From Clostridia bacterium (lineage in GTDB: Bacteria > Bacillota > Clostridia > Oscillospirales > CAG-382): DNA of 51,656 nt. The notes beneath the pieces are model-generated. The model was not told the origin of the DNA. It ran no database searches and was given only the letters and a program-made list of their open reading frames with translations. Positions 24,856-33,242 of the stretch are shown here, piece by piece (within the stretch, counting starts at the first letter, position 1; each line of letters begins with the position of its first letter). The position numbers and the translations under genes are program-made. Where the stretch lies: the NCBI GenBank assembly GCA_017466805.1, contig JAFTTN010000071.1, positions 1-51,656 on the forward strand, given 5' to 3'.

Positions 24856-24893
24856 TTTATAAAATAATAAAAGTACGAATTGCAAAAGAACAT
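24834..24893 (-). CDS. Phe/Tyr-rich leader peptide of the aromatic operon
   Basis: A 19-codon reading frame, MFFCNSYFYYFIKDCPSAL, ending TAA. It has four Phe and three Tyr in the first eleven codons, including F-Y-Y-F in a row, the two products made by the pheA and tyrA branches downstream. AAGGAG lies 8 bases before the ATG. Together with the hairpins that follow and the T6 terminator before pheA, it has the form of ribosome-mediated attenuation: scarce charged tRNA-Phe or tRNA-Tyr would stall the ribosome and alter downstream folding. No T-box sequence is present. Confidence 0.85.
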   Translation of the reverse strand: MFFCNSYFYYFIKDCPSAL

Positions 24894-24909
24894 TCCGTTT
24901 ACTCCTTTC

Positions 24910-24935
24910 CAAAATCTTGTATGCTAACATATTAA
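24910..24935 (-). repeat. 26-bp shared promoter motif, copy at the aromatic operon
   Basis: On minus it begins TTAATATGTTAGCA and ends GATTTTG. It matches 25048-25073 on plus at 23 of 26 positions, the first 14 bases exactly. Together they are inverted repeats 112 bp apart flanking the divergent intergenic region. Confidence 0.75.
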
Positions 24936-24957
24936 TACCCTTTTTGCAATTTGTCAA
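24929..24957 (-). promoter_or_regulatory. Promoter of the aromatic amino acid operon
   Basis: On minus: -35 TTGACA (24957-24952), 17 bases, -10 TAATAT (24934-24929), about 36 bases before the leader-peptide ATG. The -10 box lies inside a 26-bp motif repeated in the divergent citrate synthase promoter. Confidence 0.85.
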
Positions 24958-25047
24958 GATGCTTTTGCGATTTTATATGCACATTTTTATATATTTTATC
25001 TTTATTTTGCAATTTTTTAAAAATTCGGCTTCATAATATTTTACAAT

Positions 25048-25073
25048 TTAATATGTTAGCACACTTGATTTTG
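25048..25073 (+). repeat. 26-bp shared promoter motif, copy at citrate synthase
   Basis: TTAATATGTTAGCA followed by CACTTGATTTTG. It covers the citrate synthase -35 box (25065-25070). The partner copy covers the -10 box of the aromatic operon on the other strand. It could be an operator for one shared regulator or a duplicated promoter segment. Confidence 0.75.
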
Positions 25074-25093
25074 TATGGTGTTTATTGTATAAT
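25065..25093 (+). promoter_or_regulatory. Promoter of citrate synthase
   Basis: -35 TTGATT (25065-25070), 17 bases, -10 TATAAT (25088-25093), 40 bases before the ATG. Confidence 0.8.
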
Positions 25094-25133
25094 GTATTTG
25101 GAAGAATATTTATTATTGAAAGCGAGGACCTAT

Positions 25134-26489
25134 ATGAAATATTCCGAAATTACGCCTTACATTGCGGAAATGGCAGAAAAATCCAACTGCAATAACCATA
25201 TACAGCCGGAAATGTATATTCATCACAAAGTAAACAAGGGCTTGCGCGATATGAACGGCAACGGTGTCGTTACCGGTCTTACCGAGGTATCGAAGATTAA
25301 GGCAAAGGCTTTGAACGAGCAGGGCGAGGCTATTCCCTGCGACGGTCAGCTTTGCTACCGCGGTATCGACGTACGCGAGCTTGTTAAGGGATTTCAAGCC
25401 GACAACCGATTTGGGTTCGAGGAAACGGTATATTTGCTTTTATTCTCCGAGCTTCCGAACAGAGAGCAGCTTGCGAGATTCACGAAGGAGCTTTCGAAAT
25501 ATCGCAGTCTGCCGAAATCGTTTGTACGCGATATGATTCTTAAAGCACCCGGCAAGGATATGATGAACATACTTTCGAGATGTGTGCTTGCGCTGTACGC
25601 ATACGACGACAATCCCGACGACATTTCGATACCGAACGTTTTAAGGCAGAGCATGCAGTTGATTGCAATGTTCCCTCTCCTTGCGGTATACGGTTATCAG
25701 TCGTACAGACATTACCACCGCGGAAAGAGCCTGCATATACGTTTGCCGAAGCCGCAATATTCTACGGCGGAAAACCTATTGCATATTTTGCGCAAGGACG
25801 GAAGCTTTTCCGACCTCGAGGCAAAAATTCTCGATTTGGCGATGGTTTTACACGCAGAGCACGGCGGCGGCAACAACTCGACCTTTACCACACACGTTGT
25901 AACCTCCTCCGGCACCGACACCTATTCGTCGGTTGCGGCGGCTTTGGGCTCCTTAAAGGGTCCCCGCCACGGCGGTGCGAACATTAAGGTGGTTAAGATG
26001 TTCGAGGATATGAAGAAGAGCATTAACGTTAAAAAGGTCGGCGAGATAGAGGACTATTTAAAGAGATTGCTCGACAAGCAGGCATTTGACAACGCGGGAC
26101 TTATATACGGTATGGGACACGCGGTATATTCGCTTTCCGACCCGAGATCCGATATTTTGAAGGAATGCGCGAAGGCGCTTTCGAAGGAAAAGGGGCGCGA
26201 GGAGGAATACGCGCTTTACGAAACGGTTGCAAAGCTTGCACCCGAGCTGATTGCCGAAAAGCGCAAGATGTACAAGGGCGTAAGCGCGAACGTCGACTTC
26301 TATTCGGGGCTTATTTACAAAATGCTTAATCTTCCCAACGAGCTTTACACCCCGATTTTCGCGGTATCACGCATTGCGGGCTGGAGCGCGCACCGTATTG
26401 AAGAAATACAGAACGCGGGCAAGATTATTCGCCCCGCATATATAAGCGTTATCGACGACAAAGAATACAAACCGCTTGAAGAACGTTAA
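25134..26489 (+). CDS. gltA: Citrate synthase
   Basis: Condenses oxaloacetate and acetyl-CoA to citrate, here probably to feed 2-oxoglutarate and glutamate synthesis. 451 residues. Active-site His regions HAEHGGGNNSTF (about 239) and GMGHAVY (about 325) and the catalytic Asp in NVDFYSG (about 386) are present, as is GPRHGGAN. The N-terminal 90 residues are longer than in the minimal enzyme, as in many Clostridia. The start ATG at 25134 has GAGG 6 bases upstream. A longer in-frame stretch back to 24951 runs across the promoter and is not coding. The next gene begins 10 bases downstream. Confidence 0.93.
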   Translation: MKYSEITPYIAEMAEKSNCNNHIQPEMYIHHKVNKGLRDMNGNGVVTGLTEVSKIKAKALNEQGEAIPCDGQLCYRGIDVRELVKGFQADNRFGFEETVYLLLFSELPNREQLARFTKELSKYRSLPKSFVRDMILKAPGKDMMNILSRCVLALYAYDDNPDDISIPNVLRQSMQLIAMFPLLAVYGYQSYRHYHRGKSLHIRLPKPQYSTAENLLHILRKDGSFSDLEAKILDLAMVLHAEHGGGNNSTFTTHVVTSSGTDTYSSVAAALGSLKGPRHGGANIKVVKMFEDMKKSINVKKVGEIEDYLKRLLDKQAFDNAGLIYGMGHAVYSLSDPRSDILKECAKALSKEKGREEEYALYETVAKLAPELIAEKRKMYKGVSANVDFYSGLIYKMLNLPNELYTPIFAVSRIAGWSAHRIEEIQNAGKIIRPAYISVIDDKEYKPLEER

Positions 26490-26499
26490 GAGGTAGAAT

Positions 26500-28896
26500 A
26501 TGCGCGGCAAAATATGCTTGATTCTTTGCATTGCTTTTATATTTGCGCTACTTCCCTTTTCGGCTTCCGCCGAAGAAATATCACCCGACGGCGATTGCGA
26601 GTTTACGGTTTTATGGACTACCGACCCGCAATGGTATTCTTTTAAATATTTCGATATTCTTACCAAGCAGAACGATTGGGTGGTTGACAACTACGACCGT
26701 ATGAATATTCAATATATAATTCACACGGGTGATTTTGTCGACCTGCCGCACGAAAGAGCGCAGTGGGATTTTGTAAGCAAGGAATACGAAAAATGGGACG
26801 AAGCGGGGCTTGAATACGGTGTGCTTGCCGGTAACCACGACGTAGACGGAAGCAATTACAACGAATTTAAGGAATATTTCGGCACCCACCGTTTCGAAAA
26901 CAAGGAATGCTACGGCGACGATTACGACGGCAACAGAGGGCATTACGACCTGCTTACGCTCGGCGGTATTGATTTTATATTCGTTTATCTCGGCTATGGC
27001 ACACACGGCGATGCCGATTATGAATGGATGAACCGAGTTTTAGCCGAAAACGCAGGCAGGCACGCATTTTTGATGTTCCACGAATATTTAAACGCCGACG
27101 GCACGAGAACCGCTATCGGCAACGAAATATTCAAGCGTGTGGTTTTGAAGAACCCAAACGTTAAAGCGGTGCTGTGCGGTCACAACTATAATTCGACAAG
27201 GCTTGTTGATTATGTCGACGACGACGGCGACGGAATCGAGGACCGAACCGTTTATCAGCTAATGGCGAACTACCAGAACATTATAAACGGCGGCAACGGC
27301 TTTATGCGTTTTATGGAGTTCGATATCGACGGCGGATTAATTAAGCAACGCACCTATTCGCCGTATACGAACAGCTTTAACGCATTTGAAAACCGCGGCG
27401 ACGAAGCAGACGAATACGGATACCGCGATGAATTTATTATACCCTTTGATTTTTCGGCACCTATGCAAAACAACGGCGGAGTCGGCAAGGTTATTGCCAA
27501 GCCCGCGGTTAGCATCGGCGGAAAAACGCTTGCGGTAAGCTATATTAACGAGCGAGTTGAAAACGGTGATTACGAGAACGCGGGTATTTACGATTCATCC
27601 TTTTCGCTCGACGCGCGCGACGTTTTAGCCAACCCCGAAAACGCTTATTTTATAACGCTTGATTACAAGGACAAGCTTGGATTTAGCGTTAAAGCGGTTT
27701 ACGACGGTGGCGAAAGAGTCGTATCGATTCCCCAAAACAGCAGAGTAATAGTTATTTCCAAAAGCGCGCTTTATGAGAACGGCGGCGAATTTGATATTGA
27801 CGAAGTGAAAATCGGCGATGCCGTATGCTTTAGGCAGGTTAACGGCTTGACAGAGGCGAAGGCGGCTAACCATATTAAGCTATATCTAAAGGGGCTTGAC
27901 GGTGCTTTCGGCATCGACGGCTTTAACCGCGAGGCAAAGAGCGGCGAATGGGTTATTTACGACAGCGCTTGGGGCGGAAGCGTTGCGAAGGACGGAATTG
28001 ATTTAAAAGGCTGTGCTTTGTTTGCGTTTGCGCCGACGGAAAGCATTGAAGGAAGATATACTGTTACCGAAATCGCCAACGAAAAGGATATTGCAATCGA
28101 CGAAAACGGATTTGTGCTTGCCGTTAATTTACGCGGTAGGAGCAAAAACTATAAAGGCAGTATCGAACGGCTTATTACTTGCGGAAAGCAAGCTATATTA
28201 AGCGGATACGAGCTTGGAAAGGGATTGGTTTATTCTGGCGAAAGCATTATTTCGAAGGAAAAGAGCGATTGGGTAACGAGCTCGGACAGCTTTGTTTTTG
28301 AAAACGACGGCAGCGCGATATGCTTTTCGAACACCGACGGGCTCTGGCCCGATATGCGCTACACCCCGAGCGAGCCGATAAAGCTTAATATTAACACTCA
28401 AGGTATTTTTTACGATTTCGATATGGAAAAGAGCTCGCAGGCGAGCTTTGTGATCAATCTCGCATCGGGCGGATATATTAAGCTCAATTCCTATTTCGAG
28501 GGTGTTACAATTTCCTCGGGAAGCGGCGACGTTAAGGGCGAGGGCAACACGGTTAACGGAATTATAGACCTTTCGAAAATCGAATTCCCGAGCGGTGCTG
28601 TCGACAGCGACGGATTTATTCAAATAAAAAGCATACAGATATACGCCTCGGGCGATGCGGGAAAGAAGATTCATCTTCGCGAGCTGAGAGCCGTTGAAAT
28701 GAACGAAACGGTGATTGAGTTGCCTGCCGACTTTTTGGAGGACGAAAGCGTTGTTGATTACGAATCCGCCGAAGAAAGCGATTCGGGCAAGCTTGCGGAC
28801 GGCAAAACAAACGGCAAATCGCTTACGGTGATTATTATATCGGCAATAGTTGTTATTATTTCGATAGCCTTGATTATTATTATGAAACGGAAATAG
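26500..28896 (+). CDS. Surface-anchored calcineurin-like metallophosphoesterase
   Basis: 798 residues. Signal peptide 1-25 (LILCIAFIFALLPFSASAEE). The metallophosphoesterase domain (about 35-310) carries the metal-ligand motifs TTDPQWY, HTGDFVD (about 75-81), GNHDVD (about 110), MFHEYLN (about 193) and CGHNYNSTR (about 226, with Asn where many relatives have a second His). A long beta-rich region (310-750) without recognised domains follows, then an acidic stretch, a C-terminal membrane helix (TVIIISAIVVIISIALIIIM) and a basic KRK end, so it is anchored outside the cell. Substrate unknown; phosphodiester or phosphomonoester bonds are typical. It lies 10 bases after citrate synthase and 4 bases before a DUF6020-like protein. 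Confidence 0.85.
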   Translation: MRGKICLILCIAFIFALLPFSASAEEISPDGDCEFTVLWTTDPQWYSFKYFDILTKQNDWVVDNYDRMNIQYIIHTGDFVDLPHERAQWDFVSKEYEKWDEAGLEYGVLAGNHDVDGSNYNEFKEYFGTHRFENKECYGDDYDGNRGHYDLLTLGGIDFIFVYLGYGTHGDADYEWMNRVLAENAGRHAFLMFHEYLNADGTRTAIGNEIFKRVVLKNPNVKAVLCGHNYNSTRLVDYVDDDGDGIEDRTVYQLMANYQNIINGGNGFMRFMEFDIDGGLIKQRTYSPYTNSFNAFENRGDEADEYGYRDEFIIPFDFSAPMQNNGGVGKVIAKPAVSIGGKTLAVSYINERVENGDYENAGIYDSSFSLDARDVLANPENAYFITLDYKDKLGFSVKAVYDGGERVVSIPQNSRVIVISKSALYENGGEFDIDEVKIGDAVCFRQVNGLTEAKAANHIKLYLKGLDGAFGIDGFNREAKSGEWVIYDSAWGGSVAKDGIDLKGCALFAFAPTESIEGRYTVTEIANEKDIAIDENGFVLAVNLRGRSKNYKGSIERLITCGKQAILSGYELGKGLVYSGESIISKEKSDWVTSSDSFVFENDGSAICFSNTDGLWPDMRYTPSEPIKLNINTQGIFYDFDMEKSSQASFVINLASGGYIKLNSYFEGVTISSGSGDVKGEGNTVNGIIDLSKIEFPSGAVDSDGFIQIKSIQIYASGDAGKKIHLRELRAVEMNETVIELPADFLEDESVVDYESAEESDSGKLADGKTNGKSLTVIIISAIVVIISIALIIIMKRK

Positions 28897-28900
28897 AAAT

Positions 28901-30490
28901 ATGGAAAAAGCAAAAAAATCCATCTTACGCTTTACCGAGAAAATGAAAATTAGCTCGAAAGCCGAAATGCGTTGGTTTGTTTTTGCGGTTGCGCTTTTGC
29001 TTATATACACTATCACGGTACAGTTTTTTCAGCTTTTTGAGTATGAACTTGGAACGGTATTGATTTATACCGTTATTTCGGTTATTTTTTGTCCGATTCT
29101 TTTAATGCTTTTAAGAAAAACCGAGATAAAATTTATAAACCGCGAATACAGCAAAAAGCACAAGAGCTTGATCGCTTTTGCTATCGTATTCGTTGTTACC
29201 TTTTTGGTTTATTTCTATTGGCAAATAGGGTTTTGGCCGGGATCGTTTTCGCCCGATTCGTTAGAGCAATACGGTCAGGCTTTGAGCGGTGAATATAACG
29301 ATTGGCACCCGGTTTTGCACACCTGGCTTTTCTTTGGGTTACCGATGCTGTTTTCGAGCTCGCCCGCTTTTATAGTCACGCTGCAGATTATTTGGTTTAG
29401 TCTGGCGGTGGCTTATTTGTATTTCGTGTTGTACCGAAGCGGTTGCGGCAAAGCATTTATGCTTTTATCGTATATATTCGTTATTACCAACCCGAACACC
29501 GCGCTGATAATGCTGTTCCCTTGGAAAGACAGCGCTTTGACGATATTTGCGACCGTGATTTTCGCACAGGTAATACGAATATACGAAACCAAGGGTGAAT
29601 GGCTTTGTAAGCCGCAAAACCTATGTAGCTTTACATTGTTTTGCTTTTTTGCAAACGGGGTGCGACACAACGCGGTTTTAATTATCGCGCCGCTTATATT
29701 GATACTTTACGTATTCTTTAAAAGCGCACGCAGAAGGCTTATTTTTTCTGCAGTGATATTGATTGCGGCAACGCTGATTTTAAAGCTCCCGATATATTCG
29801 CTTGCGGGGGTGGAATCGCCCGACAGAAGACAGGCAGAAACACTCGGACTGCCGATGACAGTGCTTCAAAATATTTATATGGAGGACCACGATGCATTGA
29901 GCGAGGAAGCGATTGAATTTATGGATTCGCTTGCAACGCAGGAAAATTGGGAAAAATACCATCAGTTTTCGAACTTCAACTCGATTAAATGGTCGGACGG
30001 TGAAATTTCGTATAAAATCGAAGAAGAGGGCGCGGGCAAGATATTGAAATACACGATACAGGGTGCAGCAAATTCACCGAAGGTTGCCTTGCGCTCGGTT
30101 ATCGCGTTGACCTCGATGGTTTGGAGCGTTGACGGCGGAAGCGGTTGGGGTATTTGGCCGAGTATAACGAAAAACGAGCTTGGCATTGAACCCGATTACG
30201 ACGAAGAAAAAAGAGATGTGCTTTTATCCTACAGGCAAAGTGCAAGCAGCTATGCCACGAAGTATTTATTCAACTTCGTCGGAGTGATAATTTTGCTTCT
30301 TCTCTTCTCTGCCGTTGCAAAAATCGGCAGCGGCGGTTTGAAAAAGGCGTTTGCCGTTATACCGTTGATTTGCTATAATTTCGGCACGATGCTTTTGCTT
30401 ACCGGTCACGATTTTCGGTTTTTCCATTTGAACTTTGTTATAGTTATTCCGCTTTTGTATATTCTGTTTTCGGCAGAAAAGGAAAATTAA
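28901..30490 (+). CDS. DUF6020-like polytopic membrane protein
   Basis: 529 residues with about 12 membrane helices. The segment GSFSPDSLEQYGQALSG followed by NDWHPVLHTWLF is typical of DUF6020 membrane proteins, which resemble lipid-linked-sugar glycosyltransferases (GT-C-like: acidic residues after helix one, a large outside loop). The outside loop at about 290-420 contains DRRQAETLGLP and TSMVWSVDGGSGWGIWP. Role inferred: transfer of a sugar or other group to cell-surface material. It ends at a strong terminator and is co-transcribed with the metallophosphoesterase. Confidence 0.75.
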   Translation: MEKAKKSILRFTEKMKISSKAEMRWFVFAVALLLIYTITVQFFQLFEYELGTVLIYTVISVIFCPILLMLLRKTEIKFINREYSKKHKSLIAFAIVFVVTFLVYFYWQIGFWPGSFSPDSLEQYGQALSGEYNDWHPVLHTWLFFGLPMLFSSSPAFIVTLQIIWFSLAVAYLYFVLYRSGCGKAFMLLSYIFVITNPNTALIMLFPWKDSALTIFATVIFAQVIRIYETKGEWLCKPQNLCSFTLFCFFANGVRHNAVLIIAPLILILYVFFKSARRRLIFSAVILIAATLILKLPIYSLAGVESPDRRQAETLGLPMTVLQNIYMEDHDALSEEAIEFMDSLATQENWEKYHQFSNFNSIKWSDGEISYKIEEEGAGKILKYTIQGAANSPKVALRSVIALTSMVWSVDGGSGWGIWPSITKNELGIEPDYDEEKRDVLLSYRQSASSYATKYLFNFVGVIILLLLFSAVAKIGSGGLKKAFAVIPLICYNFGTMLLLTGHDFRFFHLNFVIVIPLLYILFSAEKEN

Positions 30491-30496
30491 ACGGCA

Positions 30497-30546
30497 ACAC
30501 CTCGCTTCAGGTCACACTGCGGCGAGGTGTTTTTTTGCTATAAAAA
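30497..30546 (+). terminator. Intrinsic terminator
   Basis: ACACCTCGC (30497-30505) pairs with GCGAGGTGT (30532-30540), followed by T6. Confidence 0.88.
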
Positions 30547-30574
30547 TTGTTAAAAAAATCAATTTTCGAAAAAT

Positions 30575-30590
30575 CGTTGACACATCAACG
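30575..30590 (+). promoter_or_regulatory. MarR operator, site 1
   Basis: Perfect inverted repeat CGTTGA-CACA-TCAACG. It covers the -35 box of the marR promoter. Confidence 0.8.
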
Positions 30591-30605
30591 TTCGTGTAGT
30601 ATAAT
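30577..30605 (+). promoter_or_regulatory. Promoter of the marR - aldehyde dehydrogenase operon
   Basis: Perfect consensus: TTGACA (30577-30582), 17 bases, TATAAT (30600-30605). It is bracketed by the two MarR-type operators. Confidence 0.9.
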
Positions 30606-30617
30606 ACCCTTCTGAAT

Positions 30618-30633
30618 CGTTGATTTGTCAACG
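30618..30633 (+). promoter_or_regulatory. MarR operator, site 2
   Basis: Perfect inverted repeat CGTTGA-TTTG-TCAACG, 43 bp (about four helical turns) after site 1, just past the expected transcription start. Both sites are followed by TTCG. Confidence 0.8.
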
Positions 30634-30689
30634 TTCGGCGCTTCTGACGATGCCGCTCGAAGCGATATATGAAAATCGGAGATGTTAAA

Positions 30690-31139
30690 ATGGTCGATAG
30701 ATTTGAAAAGTTTATTTTTATGATTTCGGAGATAGACAGATTTTGGCACAAGATTGCAGCCGACGAAATGGAAAAATACGGGCTCAAGGGGCCTTACGTC
30801 GTGTATCTCGTTGCGCTCAACCACCACCCCGAAGGCATTACGCCTATGGCACTTGCGGAGCTGTGCGGCAGAAACAAGGCAGACGTTTCGCGTGCGATGA
30901 GCGATATGCGGGAAAAGGGATTTGTTACCAAGCTTGCAAGCGAAGGCGGTGTTTACCGCGCAAGGCTTATGCTTACCGAAGAGGGCAAGGCGGCGGCAGA
31001 AAAAATTTGCTCGATTGCCGCAAGGGCGGTAGAGTTCGGCGGAAAAGGAATCGACGACGAAAAGCGCGCCGTATTTTACGATATACTCGGACTGATTTCC
31101 GAAAATTTGAAACGACTTGCCGAAGAAGGATTGAACTGA
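30690..31139 (+). CDS. MarR family transcriptional regulator
   Basis: 149 residues. Winged helix-turn-helix at about 45-100: ITPMALAELCGRNKADVSRAMSDMREKGF is the DNA-binding core and GGVYRARLMLTEEGK the wing. Start ATG at 30690, because CGGAG is 8 bases upstream; an earlier in-frame ATG at 30669 has none. Two perfect palindromes bracket its promoter, so it very likely represses its own operon. The next gene, aldehyde dehydrogenase, starts one base after the stop codon. An aldehyde or a membrane-lipid product is a plausible inducer, by inference from its neighbours. Confidence 0.9.
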   Translation: MVDRFEKFIFMISEIDRFWHKIAADEMEKYGLKGPYVVYLVALNHHPEGITPMALAELCGRNKADVSRAMSDMREKGFVTKLASEGGVYRARLMLTEEGKAAAEKICSIAARAVEFGGKGIDDEKRAVFYDILGLISENLKRLAEEGLN

Positions 31140-31140
31140 A

Positions 31141-32526
31141 ATGGATTTGCACAGCAGCACTAACGAAATTCTTACAAAGCAAAGAGAATATTTTTTGAAG
31201 GGCGAAACGCTTGATATTAAATTCAGAAAAAATATGCTTGCAAAGCTATATTCGGCGGTAAAGAGGCACGAAGCCGAGATAAACGCGGCTTTGAAAGCCG
31301 ATTTGGGCAAAAGCGCATACGAGGGGTTTATGTGCGAGGTCGGACTTGCGCTGACCGAAATAAGCTATATGATAAAGCATTTGAAAAAATTCGCAGGAAA
31401 AAAGAGGGTGCGTACCCCTCTCGCGCAGTTCGCCTCGTATAGCTATAAGCAGCCGACGCCTTACGGCAACGTGCTTATAATGAGCCCTTGGAATTACCCG
31501 TTTTTATTAACTATCGACCCGTTGGCAGACGCTATTGCGGCAGGAAACACAGTGGTGGTAAAGCCGAGCGCATATTCCCCCGCGACGAGCGAGGTGATAA
31601 AGGAGATTATCGAGGACTGCTTCCCGCCCGAATATATTGCGGTTGTAACCGGCGGCAGAAAGGAAAATGCCGACCTTTTGAATATGCCGTTCGATATGAT
31701 TTTCTTTACCGGCAGCAAGGCTGTGGGAAAAGAGGTATTGAAAAAGGCTTCGGAACGGCTTACCCCTTGCGTGCTCGAGCTGGGCGGAAAGAGCCCTTGT
31801 ATAGTGGACGACAGCGCAAAGATTAAGCTTGCGGCGAAAAGAATTGTTTTCGGTAAATTTCTTAACTGCGGTCAGACCTGTGTTGCGCCCGATTATATTC
31901 TTTGCGCCGGCAAAATAAGGGACGAGCTTGTGCGCGAGCTATGCCTGCAGATTAAAAAGCAATACGGCGAAAATCCTATTGAAAACGAGGATTACGGAAA
32001 TATTGTTAACGAACGGCATTACGACAGAATAATTTCGCTTATCGATAAAGACAAAACGGTTATCGGCGGCAGAGGCGACAGAAGCAGAAAAAAGATAGAG
32101 CCGACGGTGATGGTAAACGTCGATTGGAGCGACGGCGTGATGCAGGAGGAAATTTTCGGTCCGGTTTTGCCGATTATTACCTATGAAAGCTTTGACGAAA
32201 TAGTTCCGTTGCTTTACGAAAAGGAAAAGCCTTTGGCGTTATACTTATTTTCGGAAAACAAGAAGCATATTAAGGAAATTACCGAGAAATGCTTATATGG
32301 CGGCGGCTGTATAAACGACGTTGTGATACACCTTGCGACAAGCGAAATGAGCTTTGGCGGTGTGCACGAAAGCGGAATGGGCGGTTACCACGGCAAAGAC
32401 GGCTTCGACGCGTTTTCGCACACGAAAAGCATTGTGGACAAGAAAACCTTTGCGGATCTGCCGATGCGCTATCAGCCTTATAAAAGCAAGACCTATGAAA
32501 GACTTTTGAGGATGTTTTTGAAATGA
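31141..32526 (+). CDS. Aldehyde dehydrogenase (class 3-like, NAD(P)+)
   Basis: 461 residues, short form without extensions, close in layout to fatty-aldehyde-type (ALDH3) enzymes. Oxidises aldehydes to acids. Motifs: MSPWNYPFLLTIDPL, NTVVVKPSAYSPAT, FTGSKAVGKEV, general base Glu in ELGGKSPCIV (about 213) and catalytic Cys in NCGQTCVAPDY (about 247). The C-terminal ends AFSHTKSIVDKKTF with a hydrophobic-basic tail (RYQPYKSKTYERLLRMFLK). It overlaps the following membrane protein by 4 bases (ATGA), so the two products are made together. Confidence 0.92.
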   Translation: MDLHSSTNEILTKQREYFLKGETLDIKFRKNMLAKLYSAVKRHEAEINAALKADLGKSAYEGFMCEVGLALTEISYMIKHLKKFAGKKRVRTPLAQFASYSYKQPTPYGNVLIMSPWNYPFLLTIDPLADAIAAGNTVVVKPSAYSPATSEVIKEIIEDCFPPEYIAVVTGGRKENADLLNMPFDMIFFTGSKAVGKEVLKKASERLTPCVLELGGKSPCIVDDSAKIKLAAKRIVFGKFLNCGQTCVAPDYILCAGKIRDELVRELCLQIKKQYGENPIENEDYGNIVNERHYDRIISLIDKDKTVIGGRGDRSRKKIEPTVMVNVDWSDGVMQEEIFGPVLPIITYESFDEIVPLLYEKEKPLALYLFSENKKHIKEITEKCLYGGGCINDVVIHLATSEMSFGGVHESGMGGYHGKDGFDAFSHTKSIVDKKTFADLPMRYQPYKSKTYERLLRMFLK

Positions 32527-33191
32527 AAAAATTTATTAAGTTATTAACGCTTATACTTATTGCATTTACGCTTATATCGGGATGTTTTTATTATTTGCAG
32601 GGCGGGCTTTGGCTAAAATCGCTTACAAGCTTTGGGTTTGTTGCAACCGGACTTGCCAACCTTATTTACGCGCTAAAGGAAAAGGCTTGCGACAGATTTG
32701 TTATTTTTACGTTTTGCGGTTTATTTTTCTCGTTTTTGGGCGATATTGTTATTAACCTTTCGTTTATACCCGGAGCTTTGATATTTGCGCTCGGACACGT
32801 TTTCTATTTTGCGGCGTTTTGCAGCAGAGAAGGATTTAGCAAGCGCGATTTTGTTTACGTTGCCGCAATGCTTGTTATCTCTTTGGCAATACTTTTGCTG
32901 TATCCCGGATTTAATTTCGATACGCTTATTCTTTGCGTTTGCGTTTTCTATTCGATTATAATTTCTTTTATGGCGGGAAAGGCGATAAGCGGTTATTTTG
33001 CAAGCAGAAGCGCGGTTAATTTGATTCTTGCGATCGGAGCAATATTGTTTTTCAGCTCCGACGCGGCGTTGGTGCTGTATATGTTCGGCAACGCAGGCAA
33101 GGCGGCGGACACGGTTTGCTTGTTTACCTACTTCCCCGCGCAGTGTATACTTGCATACGGTATGCACAAATACCTTGCCAAAAAGCTTTAA
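32523..33191 (+). CDS. YhhN family membrane protein (lysoplasmalogenase-like)
   Basis: 222 residues, about eight membrane helices. YhhN/TMEM86 signatures: FFSFLGDIVINLSF, FALGHVFYFAAFC and LFFSSDAALVLYMF, with conserved Asp residues in the membrane. Animal and some bacterial members are lysoplasmalogenases that cleave the vinyl-ether bond of lysoplasmalogen, releasing a fatty aldehyde. The gene directly upstream encodes an aldehyde dehydrogenase, with overlapping stop and start codons, so substrate channelling from plasmalogen turnover is a reasonable inference. A terminator follows. Confidence 0.82.
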   Translation: MKKFIKLLTLILIAFTLISGCFYYLQGGLWLKSLTSFGFVATGLANLIYALKEKACDRFVIFTFCGLFFSFLGDIVINLSFIPGALIFALGHVFYFAAFCSREGFSKRDFVYVAAMLVISLAILLLYPGFNFDTLILCVCVFYSIIISFMAGKAISGYFASRSAVNLILAIGAILFFSSDAALVLYMFGNAGKAADTVCLFTYFPAQCILAYGMHKYLAKKL

Positions 33192-33242
33192 GCTTATTTA
33201 TGCGATTGCATTTTCTTCATACGTTTCTTCTCTTTGGAAAAG

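Noticed and set aside
24739-24957. T-box riboswitch before pheA
   Set aside because: No T-box consensus (AGGGTGGNACCGCG-type) or specifier-loop structure is visible; the region is instead explained by the Phe/Tyr leader peptide and terminator.
24951-25133. N-terminal extension of citrate synthase from position 24951
   Set aside because: It covers the promoter boxes and shared motif; GAGG and a typical enzyme start lie at ATG 25134.
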